From: an uncultured bacterium
Lineage (GTDB): Bacteria; Bacillota; Clostridia; Lachnospirales; Lachnospiraceae
Assembly (NCBI GenBank): GCA_947574055.1
Contig: CANPIC010000001.1
Span: forward strand, 62,001-126,000
Direction of reading: 5' to 3'
Length of the DNA stretch: 64,000 nt
The notes under the pieces: generated by a model
The model's database searches: none
What the model saw: only the letters and a program-made list of their open reading frames with translations
Told to the model about the DNA's origin: nothing
In this document: piece by piece, positions 1-9,022 of the stretch
Numbering within the stretch: the stretch's first letter is position 1
Layout of the letters: every line of letters begins with the position of its first letter
Made by a program: the position numbers and the translations under genes

Positions 1-1
1 T

Positions 2-667
2 GTGATATCTCACTATATAAAGATTACAGATAAAACGGAATTGATTTATGGTCTTGTCATTCTGGTCTGTTTTACAGCCCAAACCTTTTTTAGTGTTGAT
101 CCCTTTTCTAATTTATTGTTTGAGCGGATGGATACAGGAAAAATGATTTTATTGGAAACGGGTGGTACTTTTGAAGATAAGTATGGAGATCCTATGGTCA
201 ATAATTATCAATATACCTGGATAGACGAAGAGTTGGATTCTATGCTGGCGGGTGTTGATTATGATGAAGATATGCTTGTCATTGATGCTGGCCTACAGAG
301 AACTGCTGTGAAAATAAGCGGAGAGGGAGGATGTAATGTGGGGTGGAACAGGGCAAAGCAGCAGAGAGAATTGAATTGGTACGAAAAAGAAGAAACCATT
401 CCAATTATAAATATATCAACCAGAAAGATGCTACAACATCTTTCGGAAGACTCAGCAGATGCCTCACATTTTTATAATAAATACATTGCTTGTCGGCCAA
501 GGGCAGTAGTCTATTTTATTAAGTATTTCAATGAACCAGAGGATGAGTGGCTGAATTATCTCAGTCAATATTATGATATTGGCAAAAAAAGAGAAACGGA
601 TGGATACAGAGGTAATATTGTTTATTATGTGTTGACACTGAAGGACAATACACTATATATGGAGTAG
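2..667 (+). CDS. C-terminal part of an unrecognised membrane protein (5' end outside window)
   Basis: The reading frame is open to the left edge, so the apparent GTG at base 2 is probably internal and the true start lies upstream. One hydrophobic segment is visible near residues 14-30, followed by about 190 mostly polar residues that look like a soluble, probably extracytoplasmic, C-terminal domain with several Asp/Glu-rich stretches. I do not recognise the family. It sits just upstream of sugar-nucleotide and glycosyltransferase genes, so it could be the tail of a polytopic glycan-assembly membrane protein, but only the position supports that. Stop TAG at 665-667. Confidence 0.6.
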   Translation: MISHYIKITDKTELIYGLVILVCFTAQTFFSVDPFSNLLFERMDTGKMILLETGGTFEDKYGDPMVNNYQYTWIDEELDSMLAGVDYDEDMLVIDAGLQRTAVKISGEGGCNVGWNRAKQQRELNWYEKEETIPIINISTRKMLQHLSEDSADASHFYNKYIACRPRAVVYFIKYFNEPEDEWLNYLSQYYDIGKKRETDGYRGNIVYYVLTLKDNTLYME

Positions 668-766
668 AATGGTCAAGATTTGGAAGGCAAACCGAATAAA
701 TCACATCAAGAGTACTATTGTGAGGATGATGAAGGGGGTGCGGGACCTATGCAGTAACAAAAATGA

Positions 767-847
767 GTTAACATTTTTGAAAGTATTTTTGTAGACGATG
801 GTTCAACTGAACAGACTGCAGCGATTGGCAGAAAACCAATCAGTTAA
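767..847 (+). pseudogene. Remnant of a family 2 glycosyltransferase
   Basis: In this frame the translation contains IFVDDGSTEQTA, a close match to the nucleotide-sugar-binding strand and loop (FVDDGSTDxT) of GT2 glycosyltransferases. It is bounded by in-frame stops at 764-766 and 845-847, so only about 26 residues survive. There is no start region and none of the later GT2 motifs. I infer a decayed GT2 gene. A chance match is possible because the piece is short. Confidence 0.45.
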
Positions 848-924
848 TAAGAGTAAAGAAATTTTGACAGATCGCTATATTTATCGGGAGTCCATGCAGA
901 TATAAATAAACACATAGTTGGAAG

Positions 925-953
925 TTGGATTTTAGCAAAAAGTTTAATATTTA
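925..953 (+). promoter_or_regulatory. Possible sigma-A promoter upstream of the rfbH-like gene
   Basis: TTGGAT (925-930) and TATTTA (948-953) are separated by 17 bases and lie about 30 bases before the ATG at 982. Both boxes are imperfect and the region is AT-rich, so this is a weak call. Confidence 0.28.
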
Positions 954-981
954 TGGAAGGAAATTTGGTTAAGTTGATAAT

Positions 982-2343
982 ATGGAAAAAAAAATATTGC
1001 AAGATATGACAGAACAGCAGGCAAAAAGGTTCATTCTTGCCAGCGTAAAAGAATATTACGAATTATATAGGGGTGGCACTAAGCTGTATCAGGAAGGAGA
1101 CAGAATCCCCTACGCTTCCCGGGTCTATGACAGCGAGGAAATGGTCAATCTGGTCGATTCTGCACTGGAATTCTGGCTGACGAGCGGGCGCTATACGGAG
1201 CAGTTTGAGCGGGAGTTTGCACAGTATCTGGGTGTGAAATATTGTTCCCTTGTCAACTCAGGTTCTTCTGCCAATTTGCTGGCTTTTATGACGTTGACTT
1301 CGCCGCTGCTTGGTGAGAGGCAGATCAGGCGGGGGGATGAGGTGATCACGGTGGCTGCCGGATTTCCCACAACAGTGGCGCCCCTGGTACAGTATGGGGC
1401 AGTGCCGGTATTTGTCGATGTGACGATTCCGCAATATAATATAGATGTTAGTTTGCTGGAGCAGGCTCTTTCGGAAAAGACGAAGGCAGTGATGATCGCC
1501 CATACATTGGGGAATCCTTTTGACCTGAGAGCCGTGAAAGCATTTTGTGACAGCCATAACTTATGGCTGGTGGAGGATAACTGCGACGCTCTGGGGAGTG
1601 AATATACGATTGACGGGAAGACGAAGCTGACAGGGACAGTGGGGGACATGGGTACTTCCAGCTTCTATCCGCCGCATCATATGACGATGGGAGAAGGCGG
1701 CGCCGTTTATACGGATAATTCACTGCTGCATAAGATTATGCGTTCTTTCCGTGACTGGGGCAGGGATTGCATGTGCCCTTCCGGGCGGGATAATCTGTGT
1801 GGTCATCGGTTCGACGGACAGTATGGGGAACTTCCGGCAGGCTATGATCATAAATATGTATATTCGCATTTTGGTTATAATCTGAAGGCAACTGATATGC
1901 AGGCGGCTATTGGCTGTGCACAGCTTGCGAAATTCCCTTCCTTTGTGGAGCGTCGGCGACATAATTTTGCGATGCTGAAATCTCTGTTAGACTCTGCGAC
2001 GGACAAATTAATCTTGCCGGAGGCCGCGGAAGGCTCAGTGCCAAGCTGGTTTGGCTTTCTGATGACCTGCAGGGAAGGTGTCGACAGAAAACAGGTGGTG
2101 CCGTATATTGAGAGCAGAGGCGTACAGACACGGATGCTCTTCGCAGGAAATCTGACGAAGCACCCTTGCTTTGACCAGATGCGGGAGAGTGGCAGAGGAT
2201 ATCGTATCGTCGGCGGACTGGAAAATACGAACAGGATCATGCAGGATACGTTCTGGATCGGTGTGTATCCGGGCATGACAGATGAGATGATTCGGTATAT
2301 GGCGCGGGTCATTTTGGAGGCAGTTGGCGCTAATACGGATTAA
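982..2343 (+). CDS. rfbH: CDP-4-dehydro-6-deoxyglucose 3-dehydrase (RfbH/DdhC/AscC type, E1)
   Basis: A 453-residue protein of the DegT/DnrJ/EryC1/StrS aminotransferase fold. Where ordinary members have the PLP-binding lysine, this one reads SFYPPHHMTMGEGG. The histidine there is the known hallmark of the PMP- and [2Fe-2S]-dependent E1 dehydrase that removes the C3 hydroxyl of CDP-4-keto-6-deoxyglucose. Other visible family blocks are NSGSSANLLA (substrate/cofactor site) and EDNCDALG. A cluster of cysteines around residues 263-273 (CMCPSG..NLCG) fits the iron-sulfur site. Length is normal for RfbH. The matching CDP-glucose genes (RfbG, RfbF) lie about 53 kb away at the other end of the locus, and no E3 reductase (AscD/DdhD) is visible here. 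Higher GC than the core genes. Confidence 0.88.
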   Translation: MEKKILQDMTEQQAKRFILASVKEYYELYRGGTKLYQEGDRIPYASRVYDSEEMVNLVDSALEFWLTSGRYTEQFEREFAQYLGVKYCSLVNSGSSANLLAFMTLTSPLLGERQIRRGDEVITVAAGFPTTVAPLVQYGAVPVFVDVTIPQYNIDVSLLEQALSEKTKAVMIAHTLGNPFDLRAVKAFCDSHNLWLVEDNCDALGSEYTIDGKTKLTGTVGDMGTSSFYPPHHMTMGEGGAVYTDNSLLHKIMRSFRDWGRDCMCPSGRDNLCGHRFDGQYGELPAGYDHKYVYSHFGYNLKATDMQAAIGCAQLAKFPSFVERRRHNFAMLKSLLDSATDKLILPEAAEGSVPSWFGFLMTCREGVDRKQVVPYIESRGVQTRMLFAGNLTKHPCFDQMRESGRGYRIVGGLENTNRIMQDTFWIGVYPGMTDEMIRYMARVILEAVGANTD

Positions 2344-2487
2344 GAAATAAGAAAGAACCGTAGTATAAAATACGCAGAACGTCAGAAATGGATCATAAGA
2401 TGCAGATTTTGCAGTGGTCAGAGGGTGTCAGACGTAAGATGGATGGTATTGTCTGTGATGGCAGGTTTAGACGTAAAAAAAAACACG

Positions 2488-2516
2488 TTGTAAGCGAACC
2501 GGATCTATGCTATAGT
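2488..2516 (+). promoter_or_regulatory. Sigma-A-type promoter with extended -10
   Basis: TTGTAA (2488-2493), a 17-base spacer, then TATAGT (2511-2516) preceded by TGC, which gives an extended -10 (TGn). Transcription would start near 2523. That places an upstream GTG at 2515 before the transcript start and favours the ATG codons at 2539 or 2560 for the next gene. Confidence 0.5.
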
Positions 2517-2559
2517 GGATGCGAAATATGAAGAAAATATGAAGAATTGTGAAGAAAAT

Positions 2560-3528
2560 ATGAAAAAAATCAGTATTCTTATCCCCTGTTATAATGAAGT
2601 TGAAAATGTGGATCTGATGGCTATGGCTGTTGAAAACGTCCTGCATGAAGCATTACCACAATATGATTATGAGATTCTTTTTATCGATAACTGTTCCACA
2701 GATGGTACAAGAGAGCGGTTGGAAGCGATTTGTGAAAAGGATAAAAAGGTAAAAGCTATTTTTAATGTGACAAATTTCGGCCAGTTTAATTCCCCTTTTT
2801 ATGGGATGTGCCAGACAAGCGGAGACTGTACGATTACGATGTGTTGTGATTTCCAGGACCCGGTGGAGTTGATCCCCACATTTGTGGCTGAATGGGAGAA
2901 GGGGCACAGGATTGTCAGTGGGATTAAGACGTCAAGCAAAGAAAATGGAGTTATTTATTTTCTTCGTTCGGTGTACTATAAACTGATCAAAAACATGTCT
3001 TCTGTCAAAATGATCGAGCATTTCACAGGATTCGGCCTGTATGATAAAACTTTTATTGATATCCTGCGGGAACTGGATGATCCGATTCCTTTTATCAGGG
3101 GGATTGTGGCGGAGTATGGCCATGGTTTTAACAGAAAGGATATCGAATATGAGCAGCCCCGGCGCAGGGCGGGAAAGACACACAATAATATATTCAGTCT
3201 GTATGACGCAGCCATGCTCAGTATTACTTCCTATACCAAGGTGGGGCTGCGGCTGGCGACATTGCTGGGCTTTCTGTCATCGGGCGTCAGTCTGCTCATT
3301 GCACTGATCTACTTTATTTTAAAATTGATTTACTGGAATGTTTTTCCGGCAGGAAATATTCCACTGCTTCTCGGCGTCTATGTGCTTGGTTCCCTGCAGC
3401 TGTTTTTTATTGGCCTGATCGGGGAATATATTCTCAATATCAATACGCGTGTGATACACCGACCGCTTGTCGTGGTGGAGAAAAGATTAAATTTTGACAA
3501 TGATGGAAATGATAAGACGAAAAGGTAG
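2560..3528 (+). CDS. GtrB/DPM1-like polyisoprenyl-phosphate glycosyltransferase (GT2)
   Basis: A 322-residue GT2 enzyme with two C-terminal membrane helices (about residues 232-260 and 273-298). This is the layout of bactoprenol-phosphate glycosyltransferases such as GtrB, which move a sugar from a nucleotide donor to undecaprenyl phosphate on the inner face of the membrane. Visible motifs are ILIPCYNE at the N-terminus, FIDNCSTDGT (usually VDDGSTDGT) and FQDPVE in the DxD-like position. The first Asp of DDGS is kept, while the second is Asn. Starts are possible at GTG 2515, ATG 2539 and ATG 2560. I chose 2560 because the domain begins there and the promoter -10 overlaps 2515. A 14-base direct repeat (2530-2543, 2551-2564) duplicates the start region. 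Likely co-transcribed with the next gene, 11 bases downstream. Confidence 0.82.
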   Translation: MKKISILIPCYNEVENVDLMAMAVENVLHEALPQYDYEILFIDNCSTDGTRERLEAICEKDKKVKAIFNVTNFGQFNSPFYGMCQTSGDCTITMCCDFQDPVELIPTFVAEWEKGHRIVSGIKTSSKENGVIYFLRSVYYKLIKNMSSVKMIEHFTGFGLYDKTFIDILRELDDPIPFIRGIVAEYGHGFNRKDIEYEQPRRRAGKTHNNIFSLYDAAMLSITSYTKVGLRLATLLGFLSSGVSLLIALIYFILKLIYWNVFPAGNIPLLLGVYVLGSLQLFFIGLIGEYILNINTRVIHRPLVVVEKRLNFDNDGNDKTKR

Positions 3529-3539
3529 AGTACAGAAGC

Positions 3540-4925
3540 ATGAAAAAAGTGATTACTTACGGATCGTTTGATCTGTTTCATGAAGGGCATTATAATATTT
3601 TAAAGCGCGCCAAAGCGTTAGGGGATTATCTGATCGTAGGGGTGACGACGGAGCAGTATGATGAATCAAGGGGCAAACTGAATATCATTGATTCACTGGA
3701 TGAGCGGATCGATAATGTACGTAAGACCGGTTTCGCGGATCAGATCATCGTGGAAGATCATGTGGGACAGAAGGTGGAAGATGTGCAGAAATATCACGTG
3801 GATGTTTTTGCCATTGGTTCTGACTGGCTCAATCAGTTTGAAAATCTGAGAGATTATTGTGATGTGGTATATCTGGAACGGACCAAAAACGTGTCATCCA
3901 CAATGCTTCGGGAAAAACAGAACCCGATTATCCGCATCGGGATTATTGGAACCGGCAGGATTGCAAACCGCTTTGTGCCGGAGGCAAAGTATGTCAGCGG
4001 AACCATCGTGCACAGCGTATATAATCCGCGTATTGCCAGCGCGCAGAAGTTTGCGGACAAATTTGACCTGGATGTATACACAGATGATCTGGAAGCGTTT
4101 TTGGACAGCGTGGATGCGGTATACGTGGCATCTCCGCATGAAACCCATTATCAGTATACAAAGACAGCGCTGGAGCATGGAAAACATGTGCTCTGTGAGA
4201 AACCCATGACTTTTTGCAGGGCGGAAGCAGAAGAATTATTTGCACTTGCCAGGGAAAAGGGCTGTATTTTAATGGAAGGCATTAAGACGGCATATTGTCC
4301 CGGATTCAATCAGCTGCTTGGCGTGGTAAAGAGTGGTGCCATTGGGCAGATCCGGGATGTGGAGGCCTGCTTCACACGTCTGACAGCGGAGGGGCTGCGT
4401 GAGATGACCGATGCTGTTTATGGGGGCGGGTTTACCGAGTTTGGCAGTTATACCCTGTTGCCGATTATCAAACTGATGGGAGCAGATTTTAAAGAAGTGC
4501 GTTTTGACAGTGTGAAAGCAGAAAACGGCATTGATCTCTATACGAAGGCATCGTTTGTTTATGACAAGGGGTTTGCGTTATCCAAAAGCGGCGTGGGTGT
4601 CAAATCGGAAGGTCAGCTGATCGTTGCCGGAACGAAAGGCTATATACTGGCGGAATCGCCCTGGTGGCTGACACGGAGTTTTGAGGTACGGTATGAAGAC
4701 GCCAGTAAAATAGATAAATATGCCACACGTTATCTGGGGTATGGTCTGCGGTATGAGATCAGTGATTTTGCCTATATGATAGGAGGACATGAAGGGAGAA
4801 GCTACAAGTTTACGGGAGAAGATTCGATTGCCATGGCCGGTATCATGGAGGAATTTCTGGCCCAAAGAAAGTGTGAGAGTACAGATAAGACGTTGCATGT
4901 AGCTGATAGTCTGGAAAAGGATTGA
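3540..4925 (+). CDS. Fusion: glycerol-3-phosphate cytidylyltransferase-like (TagD) + Gfo/Idh/MocA oxidoreductase
   Basis: Residues 1-125 are TagD-like: ITYGSFDLFHEGHYNIL carries the HxGH nucleotidyltransferase motif (HEGH), and NVSSTMLRE matches the closing ISTTxI block. This half should couple CTP to a polyol phosphate such as glycerol-3-phosphate. Residues about 130-460 are an NAD(P)-dependent Gfo/Idh/MocA oxidoreductase: IGIIGTGRIANRF is the dinucleotide-binding loop and CEKPMTF is the family's EKP motif. The two halves are joined with almost no linker and no frame break. The fusion suggests that the dehydrogenase makes or modifies the polyol phosphate that is then activated with CTP. The exact polyol is unknown. 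Confidence 0.85.
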   Translation: MKKVITYGSFDLFHEGHYNILKRAKALGDYLIVGVTTEQYDESRGKLNIIDSLDERIDNVRKTGFADQIIVEDHVGQKVEDVQKYHVDVFAIGSDWLNQFENLRDYCDVVYLERTKNVSSTMLREKQNPIIRIGIIGTGRIANRFVPEAKYVSGTIVHSVYNPRIASAQKFADKFDLDVYTDDLEAFLDSVDAVYVASPHETHYQYTKTALEHGKHVLCEKPMTFCRAEAEELFALAREKGCILMEGIKTAYCPGFNQLLGVVKSGAIGQIRDVEACFTRLTAEGLREMTDAVYGGGFTEFGSYTLLPIIKLMGADFKEVRFDSVKAENGIDLYTKASFVYDKGFALSKSGVGVKSEGQLIVAGTKGYILAESPWWLTRSFEVRYEDASKIDKYATRYLGYGLRYEISDFAYMIGGHEGRSYKFTGEDSIAMAGIMEEFLAQRKCESTDKTLHVADSLEKD

Positions 4926-5460
4926 GAAGAAAAAACGGATGATTTTGGGCTCCTGGAATTAATTTCCGCCTATTTTTTTTATTGTGCAGATGCTAAATCA
5001 GGCCATGATGATATATGGCATGATCTGCATATATATGTTTAAAAATGTATTTGATGCCTTACAAGCTATAAAAGCGGGGGTTTTGTCTTTGATACGCAGC
5101 GGGAGATTGGTGTGTGGCTGATGCGGAGTTATATGGCAGGGCCCTATACTTTTTTTGTATGAGATTCCATTGTGTTATGATATTCATCTTTGGCGGTATA
5201 TGTATGAGACACTATAGTTGAACGGGTAGCATAGATACCAGCGGGCAGGATTATAATAGCAGGAGAAGACATTTACGTTGGGGCATGATGTGACTCGTCC
5301 GTTACAGAATCCATTGAGTGCATTGCGGGATATAAGACGATGGCTATTATTATGTGTTGTATTGTAATAATCGGTCATAGTGATTGGTTCTACAGGGTTG
5401 ACAAAAGAACGATTAAAGAGGTGGCTTACAAAAATGACAGGAAGAGGTTGAACGGACTAT
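4926..5460 (+). other. 535-base gap without a convincing gene
   Basis: No open frame here has a start, a ribosome site and recognisable motifs. A run of eight T at 4973-4980 follows a weak GGAA/TTCC hairpin and could be a poor terminator. A TTGACA at 5398-5403 has no good -10 partner at normal spacing. Several frames are broken by stops, as in decayed coding DNA. Confidence 0.4.
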
Positions 5461-7869
5461 ATGAGAACAGGTGATTTGATTACCGGGTGTGACGACTCCG
5501 ATATCGTGTCTATGCCGGGATGTGATAAATGTTGTCGAGATCTGTTATTTGTGACAGATGGAAGCAAGATTATACGAAAAGATAAAACGTATGAGTATGC
5601 ATATACATTTTTCTCGCTGGAAAGACCGAAAGCGTATCTATATACGTATCAATACCAGGAGGAAGAAAATTGGTGTACGGCTGTGAGGGAGTACTCGTGT
5701 GAAGGATTTCTGAGAGAGGATACCCTATTTTCCGCGGCAAATCTGCCGCCGGAAGGGGAGGGGTATGTTCGATTGTTTGTCAGGAAGGCGGCATGTGGTA
5801 CAGCTGATGAGGAAATAAAGTATGACGGACCAGGGCGCGGTGTGACAGAACCTGTTGAAGCAGAGTGTGATCAGTCTGGGGAAAAGATATCAGTGCAGGC
5901 AGAAGATGTACTGGAAGTAATCGGTGTGTCTGAAAGAGAGGCTCTGGCAAAGAAGGAAGCCGCTTTTCTGGCAAGACAGGATGTGGCGAAGGAAATCGAG
6001 CGTGTGATCAGAAATGTGAGGGAAAAGCGTACTGATGACAGCCTGGTCTTTACGCTGCTGACAGACACACATTACGTGATAAACGGCAACTGGGAAACAT
6101 GCGCAGCCACAATAGAGGCTGTCAATCGCGGGACCAGGCCTGATGGTATTATTCATCTGGGGGATCTGACAGACGGTATCCTGGATAAAAGAATTTGCCG
6201 GAAATACAGTCACAGAGTGATTGATCGTATCCTTGACTGGGGTATCCCTTTTTATCTGGCGATCGGAAATCATGACGCCAATTACTTCAGGAATAATCCG
6301 CATCTGCTGTCAGAGGAAGAGCAGTATGCGTATTATCTGAAAGATATTGTCAGCGGGGAAAACAGGGAGGAGAGACTTTGGTACAGAGCGGATTTTCCGG
6401 AGGCGAATCTGCGGTTTCTGTTTTTACATTCTTATGACAATGGGGAAACGTTGCGCTATGGCTTCTCTGATGAAGAACTGGCATGGGTGGAGAAAGAACT
6501 GTCAGAGTTGCCGACGGCGTATCGCCTTTTGGTGTTCAGCCATGATGCGCCACTGGCGCGTCTGGATTACTGGTCGACAGAGATCAGGAATGGTGAAAAG
6601 CTGACAGATTTGTTGGATACATGGAACATGACCCATGAAAATCGAATCCTTGCCTTTATTCACGGGCATACCCATGCCGATTATCTTTACACCGCAAGGA
6701 CTTTTCCCATTGTATCAATCGGATGTGCAAAACTCGAATATTTTGAGGATAAGAAGCCGGAAGGTGCGATCACACCAGTGCGGATGGAGGGAGAAGTATC
6801 ACAGGAACTCTGGGATACTCTGCTGATCAATACGAAAACAGGGCAGCTTGATTTTGTGCGCTTTGGGGCTGGTGTTGACAGGCTGGTGCGGCATGAAAAT
6901 AGGCCTGAGATATGGGCGCACAGAGGCGCAAGTGGTTATGCGCCGGAGAATACGCTGGAAGCCTTTGCTCTGGCGGAAAAGCTGGGCGCGGACGGCGTGG
7001 AACTGGATGTACAGTATACGAAGGACCGGCAGATCGTTGTCATCCACGATGAGAGGATTGATCGTGTCAGTGATGGTCGGGGCTATGTGGCTGCGTATAC
7101 GCTTGCAGAACTGCGTCGTTTTCATTTTAACAGAACACATCCGGAATATGGTCATGCGGACATTCCGACATTGCGGCAAGTACTGGAATTGCTGAAGCCG
7201 ACAAGACTTACGATCAACATAGAATTAAAGACCGGCGTTATCTTCTATCCGGGGCTTGAGGAAGATGTACTCAGGCTGGTGCATGAGTTGGGGATGGAAA
7301 AACGGGTTATTTATTCCTCTTTTAACCATGTCAGTATCAGAAAGATCAGAGAAATGGCTCCTGATGCGAAGACGGGATTCTTATCCTGTGATGGCACAAT
7401 GAACCTGTCCGAGTATGCGCTAAGGTATGGCGTGGATGCGTTGCATCCGGCCGGGTATTATCTGAAATATCCCGGATTTGTGAAAGACTGCAGGGATAAG
7501 GGGATTAAGCTGCATGTATGGACAGTAAATGACAGGGCGCAGATAGAGCAGATGGGACAGCTGGGTGTGGATGCGGTGATCACTAATTATCCGGATGTGG
7601 CGAGTGAAGTTTTGCGTGGGGTAAGTTATCCGGTAGAAGAGATACTGGGACAAATTCTTGAAGAAGGAGAAACAGGCAAGAGAGATATGCCGGTGGATAA
7701 CGGAAAGAGGGAAGGCAGTAAAGAGAAAACAAATTCCGGTAATCGGACGGCGCGGGGAGGCAGAAAAAGGGGACTGCTGCATCTGGCAGGGGTGACTTAT
7801 GGGAAGGTGAGAAAGGTATTTGTGGCGGTTGACCGGGTGGTGCAGCGGGCTGCGGGGAAAGAGAAATGA
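5461..7869 (+). CDS. Metallophosphoesterase + glycerophosphodiester phosphodiesterase fusion
   Basis: An 802-residue protein with no obvious signal peptide. Residues 1-190 are unrecognised. Residues about 195-460 form a calcineurin-like metallophosphoesterase: LLTDTHY, HLGDLTDG, IGNHDANYF and HGHTHADY give the DxH, GDxxD, GNH[DE] and GHTH metal-binding motifs. Residues about 480-710 form a glycerophosphodiester phosphodiesterase: WAHRGASGYAPENT (HRG and PENT), VELDVQYTKD (ELD) and INIELKT. The last 90 residues are basic and probably unstructured. Two phosphodiester-cutting domains in one chain, next to polyol-phosphate genes, point to turnover of glycerophosphate-containing polymer or lipid head groups. 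The substrate is inference. Start ATG 5461 follows an AGGAAGAGG stretch. Confidence 0.85.
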   Translation: MRTGDLITGCDDSDIVSMPGCDKCCRDLLFVTDGSKIIRKDKTYEYAYTFFSLERPKAYLYTYQYQEEENWCTAVREYSCEGFLREDTLFSAANLPPEGEGYVRLFVRKAACGTADEEIKYDGPGRGVTEPVEAECDQSGEKISVQAEDVLEVIGVSEREALAKKEAAFLARQDVAKEIERVIRNVREKRTDDSLVFTLLTDTHYVINGNWETCAATIEAVNRGTRPDGIIHLGDLTDGILDKRICRKYSHRVIDRILDWGIPFYLAIGNHDANYFRNNPHLLSEEEQYAYYLKDIVSGENREERLWYRADFPEANLRFLFLHSYDNGETLRYGFSDEELAWVEKELSELPTAYRLLVFSHDAPLARLDYWSTEIRNGEKLTDLLDTWNMTHENRILAFIHGHTHADYLYTARTFPIVSIGCAKLEYFEDKKPEGAITPVRMEGEVSQELWDTLLINTKTGQLDFVRFGAGVDRLVRHENRPEIWAHRGASGYAPENTLEAFALAEKLGADGVELDVQYTKDRQIVVIHDERIDRVSDGRGYVAAYTLAELRRFHFNRTHPEYGHADIPTLRQVLELLKPTRLTINIELKTGVIFYPGLEEDVLRLVHELGMEKRVIYSSFNHVSIRKIREMAPDAKTGFLSCDGTMNLSEYALRYGVDALHPAGYYLKYPGFVKDCRDKGIKLHVWTVNDRAQIEQMGQLGVDAVITNYPDVASEVLRGVSYPVEEILGQILEEGETGKRDMPVDNGKREGSKEKTNSGNRTARGGRKRGLLHLAGVTYGKVRKVFVAVDRVVQRAAGKEK

Positions 7870-8197
7870 TGATGTGGCCGGAAGTTGTAACAGGATAACC
7901 TGTCTGAATACTTGTCAAGTAGTTAAATATTCTGGGAAATTATGCCTAATTTTCCTGTACGAGAGAGATGAAGTATGATAAAATGAGAAACAGTCAGGTA
8001 TAAAATGGAAGAGTTTTTATGATAATATTGAATGATTCGTGGAAATTTAACCAGTTTTAGACTCTGTTTCTGGGAGTGTCCGGAGAGAGTAATTTTATAG
8101 AGTCTGTTATGGGAAGTCAGTCACTTATTGTCGAGATCCTGATCTGAATTTAAAAAACATTTGTTTGAATATTGGCAGAAAGTAGATACGTTTGAAG
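7870..8197 (+). other. 328-base gap without a gene
   Basis: No coding frame can be supported. A short inverted repeat (ACAGG/CCTGT) just after the upstream stop is too small for a terminator. TATGATAAAAT near 7976-7986 could serve as a -10 but has no clear -35. The polyol module beginning at 8198 probably has its promoter here. Confidence 0.4.
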
Positions 8198-9022
8198 ATG
8201 AATGATTATATGGGAAAAGTTCCCGGGCAGTTTTTTGCATTTAATATATGGAATATAGAATCGGCTAGGGCCGTTATGGATGCAGCAGCGGCACTGCGGT
8301 GTAATGTGATACTGCAAACATCTGTAAAATCATTTGCACTTCTGGATCGAGAAGAACTCAGGTGGTTTGTGACCAGATATATGAAGAAACACGATATTCA
8401 AGTCTATTTACATCTGGATCATGCCCAAAAAACAGAAATAATTGCGGAAGCCATAGCTAACGGCTGGGATTCTGTTATGGTGGATGCTTCAGACAGACCT
8501 CTGGAAGAGAATATCGGGCTGACAAATGAGGTGTGTGCCATGGCAGAAAAAAGTGGCGTGTTAGTAGAAGCGGAAATAGGGGCAGTGGGAAAGACCAGAG
8601 ATGAAATTGATATAAGAGAAGCGGGAATTGCCACAATAGAAGATATCAAAAGGTTTGTCAAAAGCACAAGAATTGATCTGCTTGCCGCTGCTATCGGTAC
8701 ATCTCATGGCAGCTATCATGAGAGTCCGCAGATTCATTATGATCTGATAGAAGAGACGGGCAGAATAACAGATGTTCCGCTTGTTGTACATGGTGGCACA
8801 GGACTGGGAGATGAGACATTATTGCGGCTCTTATCTTATCCTAACATTAAAAAAATCAATATTTCCACCGATGTGAAATTGGCTTACAGAAATGGTATTC
8901 TGGAATGTATTCAGGGTGGCTATATGGAAGAAGAGGATTTTAATCCGTTGAAAGTGACAAAGTTAATTCATGACTCCATAGAAAATATGGTAGCAAAAAA
9001 ATTAAGGCTGTTAAGGATATGA
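8198..9022 (+). CDS. Class II fructose-bisphosphate aldolase family protein
   Basis: A 274-residue zinc-dependent class II ketose-bisphosphate aldolase homologue. Metal and substrate motifs are visible in order: YLHLDHA (first zinc His and catalytic Asp region), DASDRPLEEN, EAEIGAVG, AIGTSHG, VVHGGTG and INISTD, the last holding the substrate phosphate. Length and motif spacing match the fructose/tagatose-bisphosphate aldolase family. ATG 8198 is preferred to the TTG two codons earlier. The stop overlaps the start of the FGGY kinase by four bases, so the two are translationally coupled. In this setting the enzyme may build a phosphorylated polyol precursor for the nucleotidyltransferase two genes further on, rather than serve glycolysis; that role is inference. 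Confidence 0.85.
   Translation: MNDYMGKVPGQFFAFNIWNIESARAVMDAAAALRCNVILQTSVKSFALLDREELRWFVTRYMKKHDIQVYLHLDHAQKTEIIAEAIANGWDSVMVDASDRPLEENIGLTNEVCAMAEKSGVLVEAEIGAVGKTRDEIDIREAGIATIEDIKRFVKSTRIDLLAAAIGTSHGSYHESPQIHYDLIEETGRITDVPLVVHGGTGLGDETLLRLLSYPNIKKINISTDVKLAYRNGILECIQGGYMEEEDFNPLKVTKLIHDSIENMVAKKLRLLRI

Larger units (their letters stand above)
668..981 (+). other. Gene-poor gap with glycosyltransferase debris
   Basis: No intact gene is visible in these 314 bases. They carry a short stretch that reads like the DDGS motif of a family 2 glycosyltransferase (767-847), stop codons in all three forward frames, and a possible promoter just before the next gene. The picture is of a decayed gene between two live ones. 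Confidence 0.5.

Noticed and set aside
1191-1649. Minus-strand open frame inside the rfbH-like gene
   Set aside because: Shadow of the + strand frame, low-complexity Ser/Pro-rich translation without motifs.
2515-2559. GTG start adding 15 residues to the GtrB-like protein
   Set aside because: The GTG overlaps the probable promoter -10, has no ribosome site, and the added residues are part of a short direct repeat.
2530-2564. Short direct repeats as a possible CRISPR or attachment site
   Set aside because: Only two copies of 14 bases at a gene start; no array, no spacer pattern, no integrase nearby.
5398-5426. TTGACA as a promoter for the metallophosphoesterase/GDPD gene
   Set aside because: No -10 hexamer at 16-18 bases; the downstream bases read GTGGCT at the expected place.
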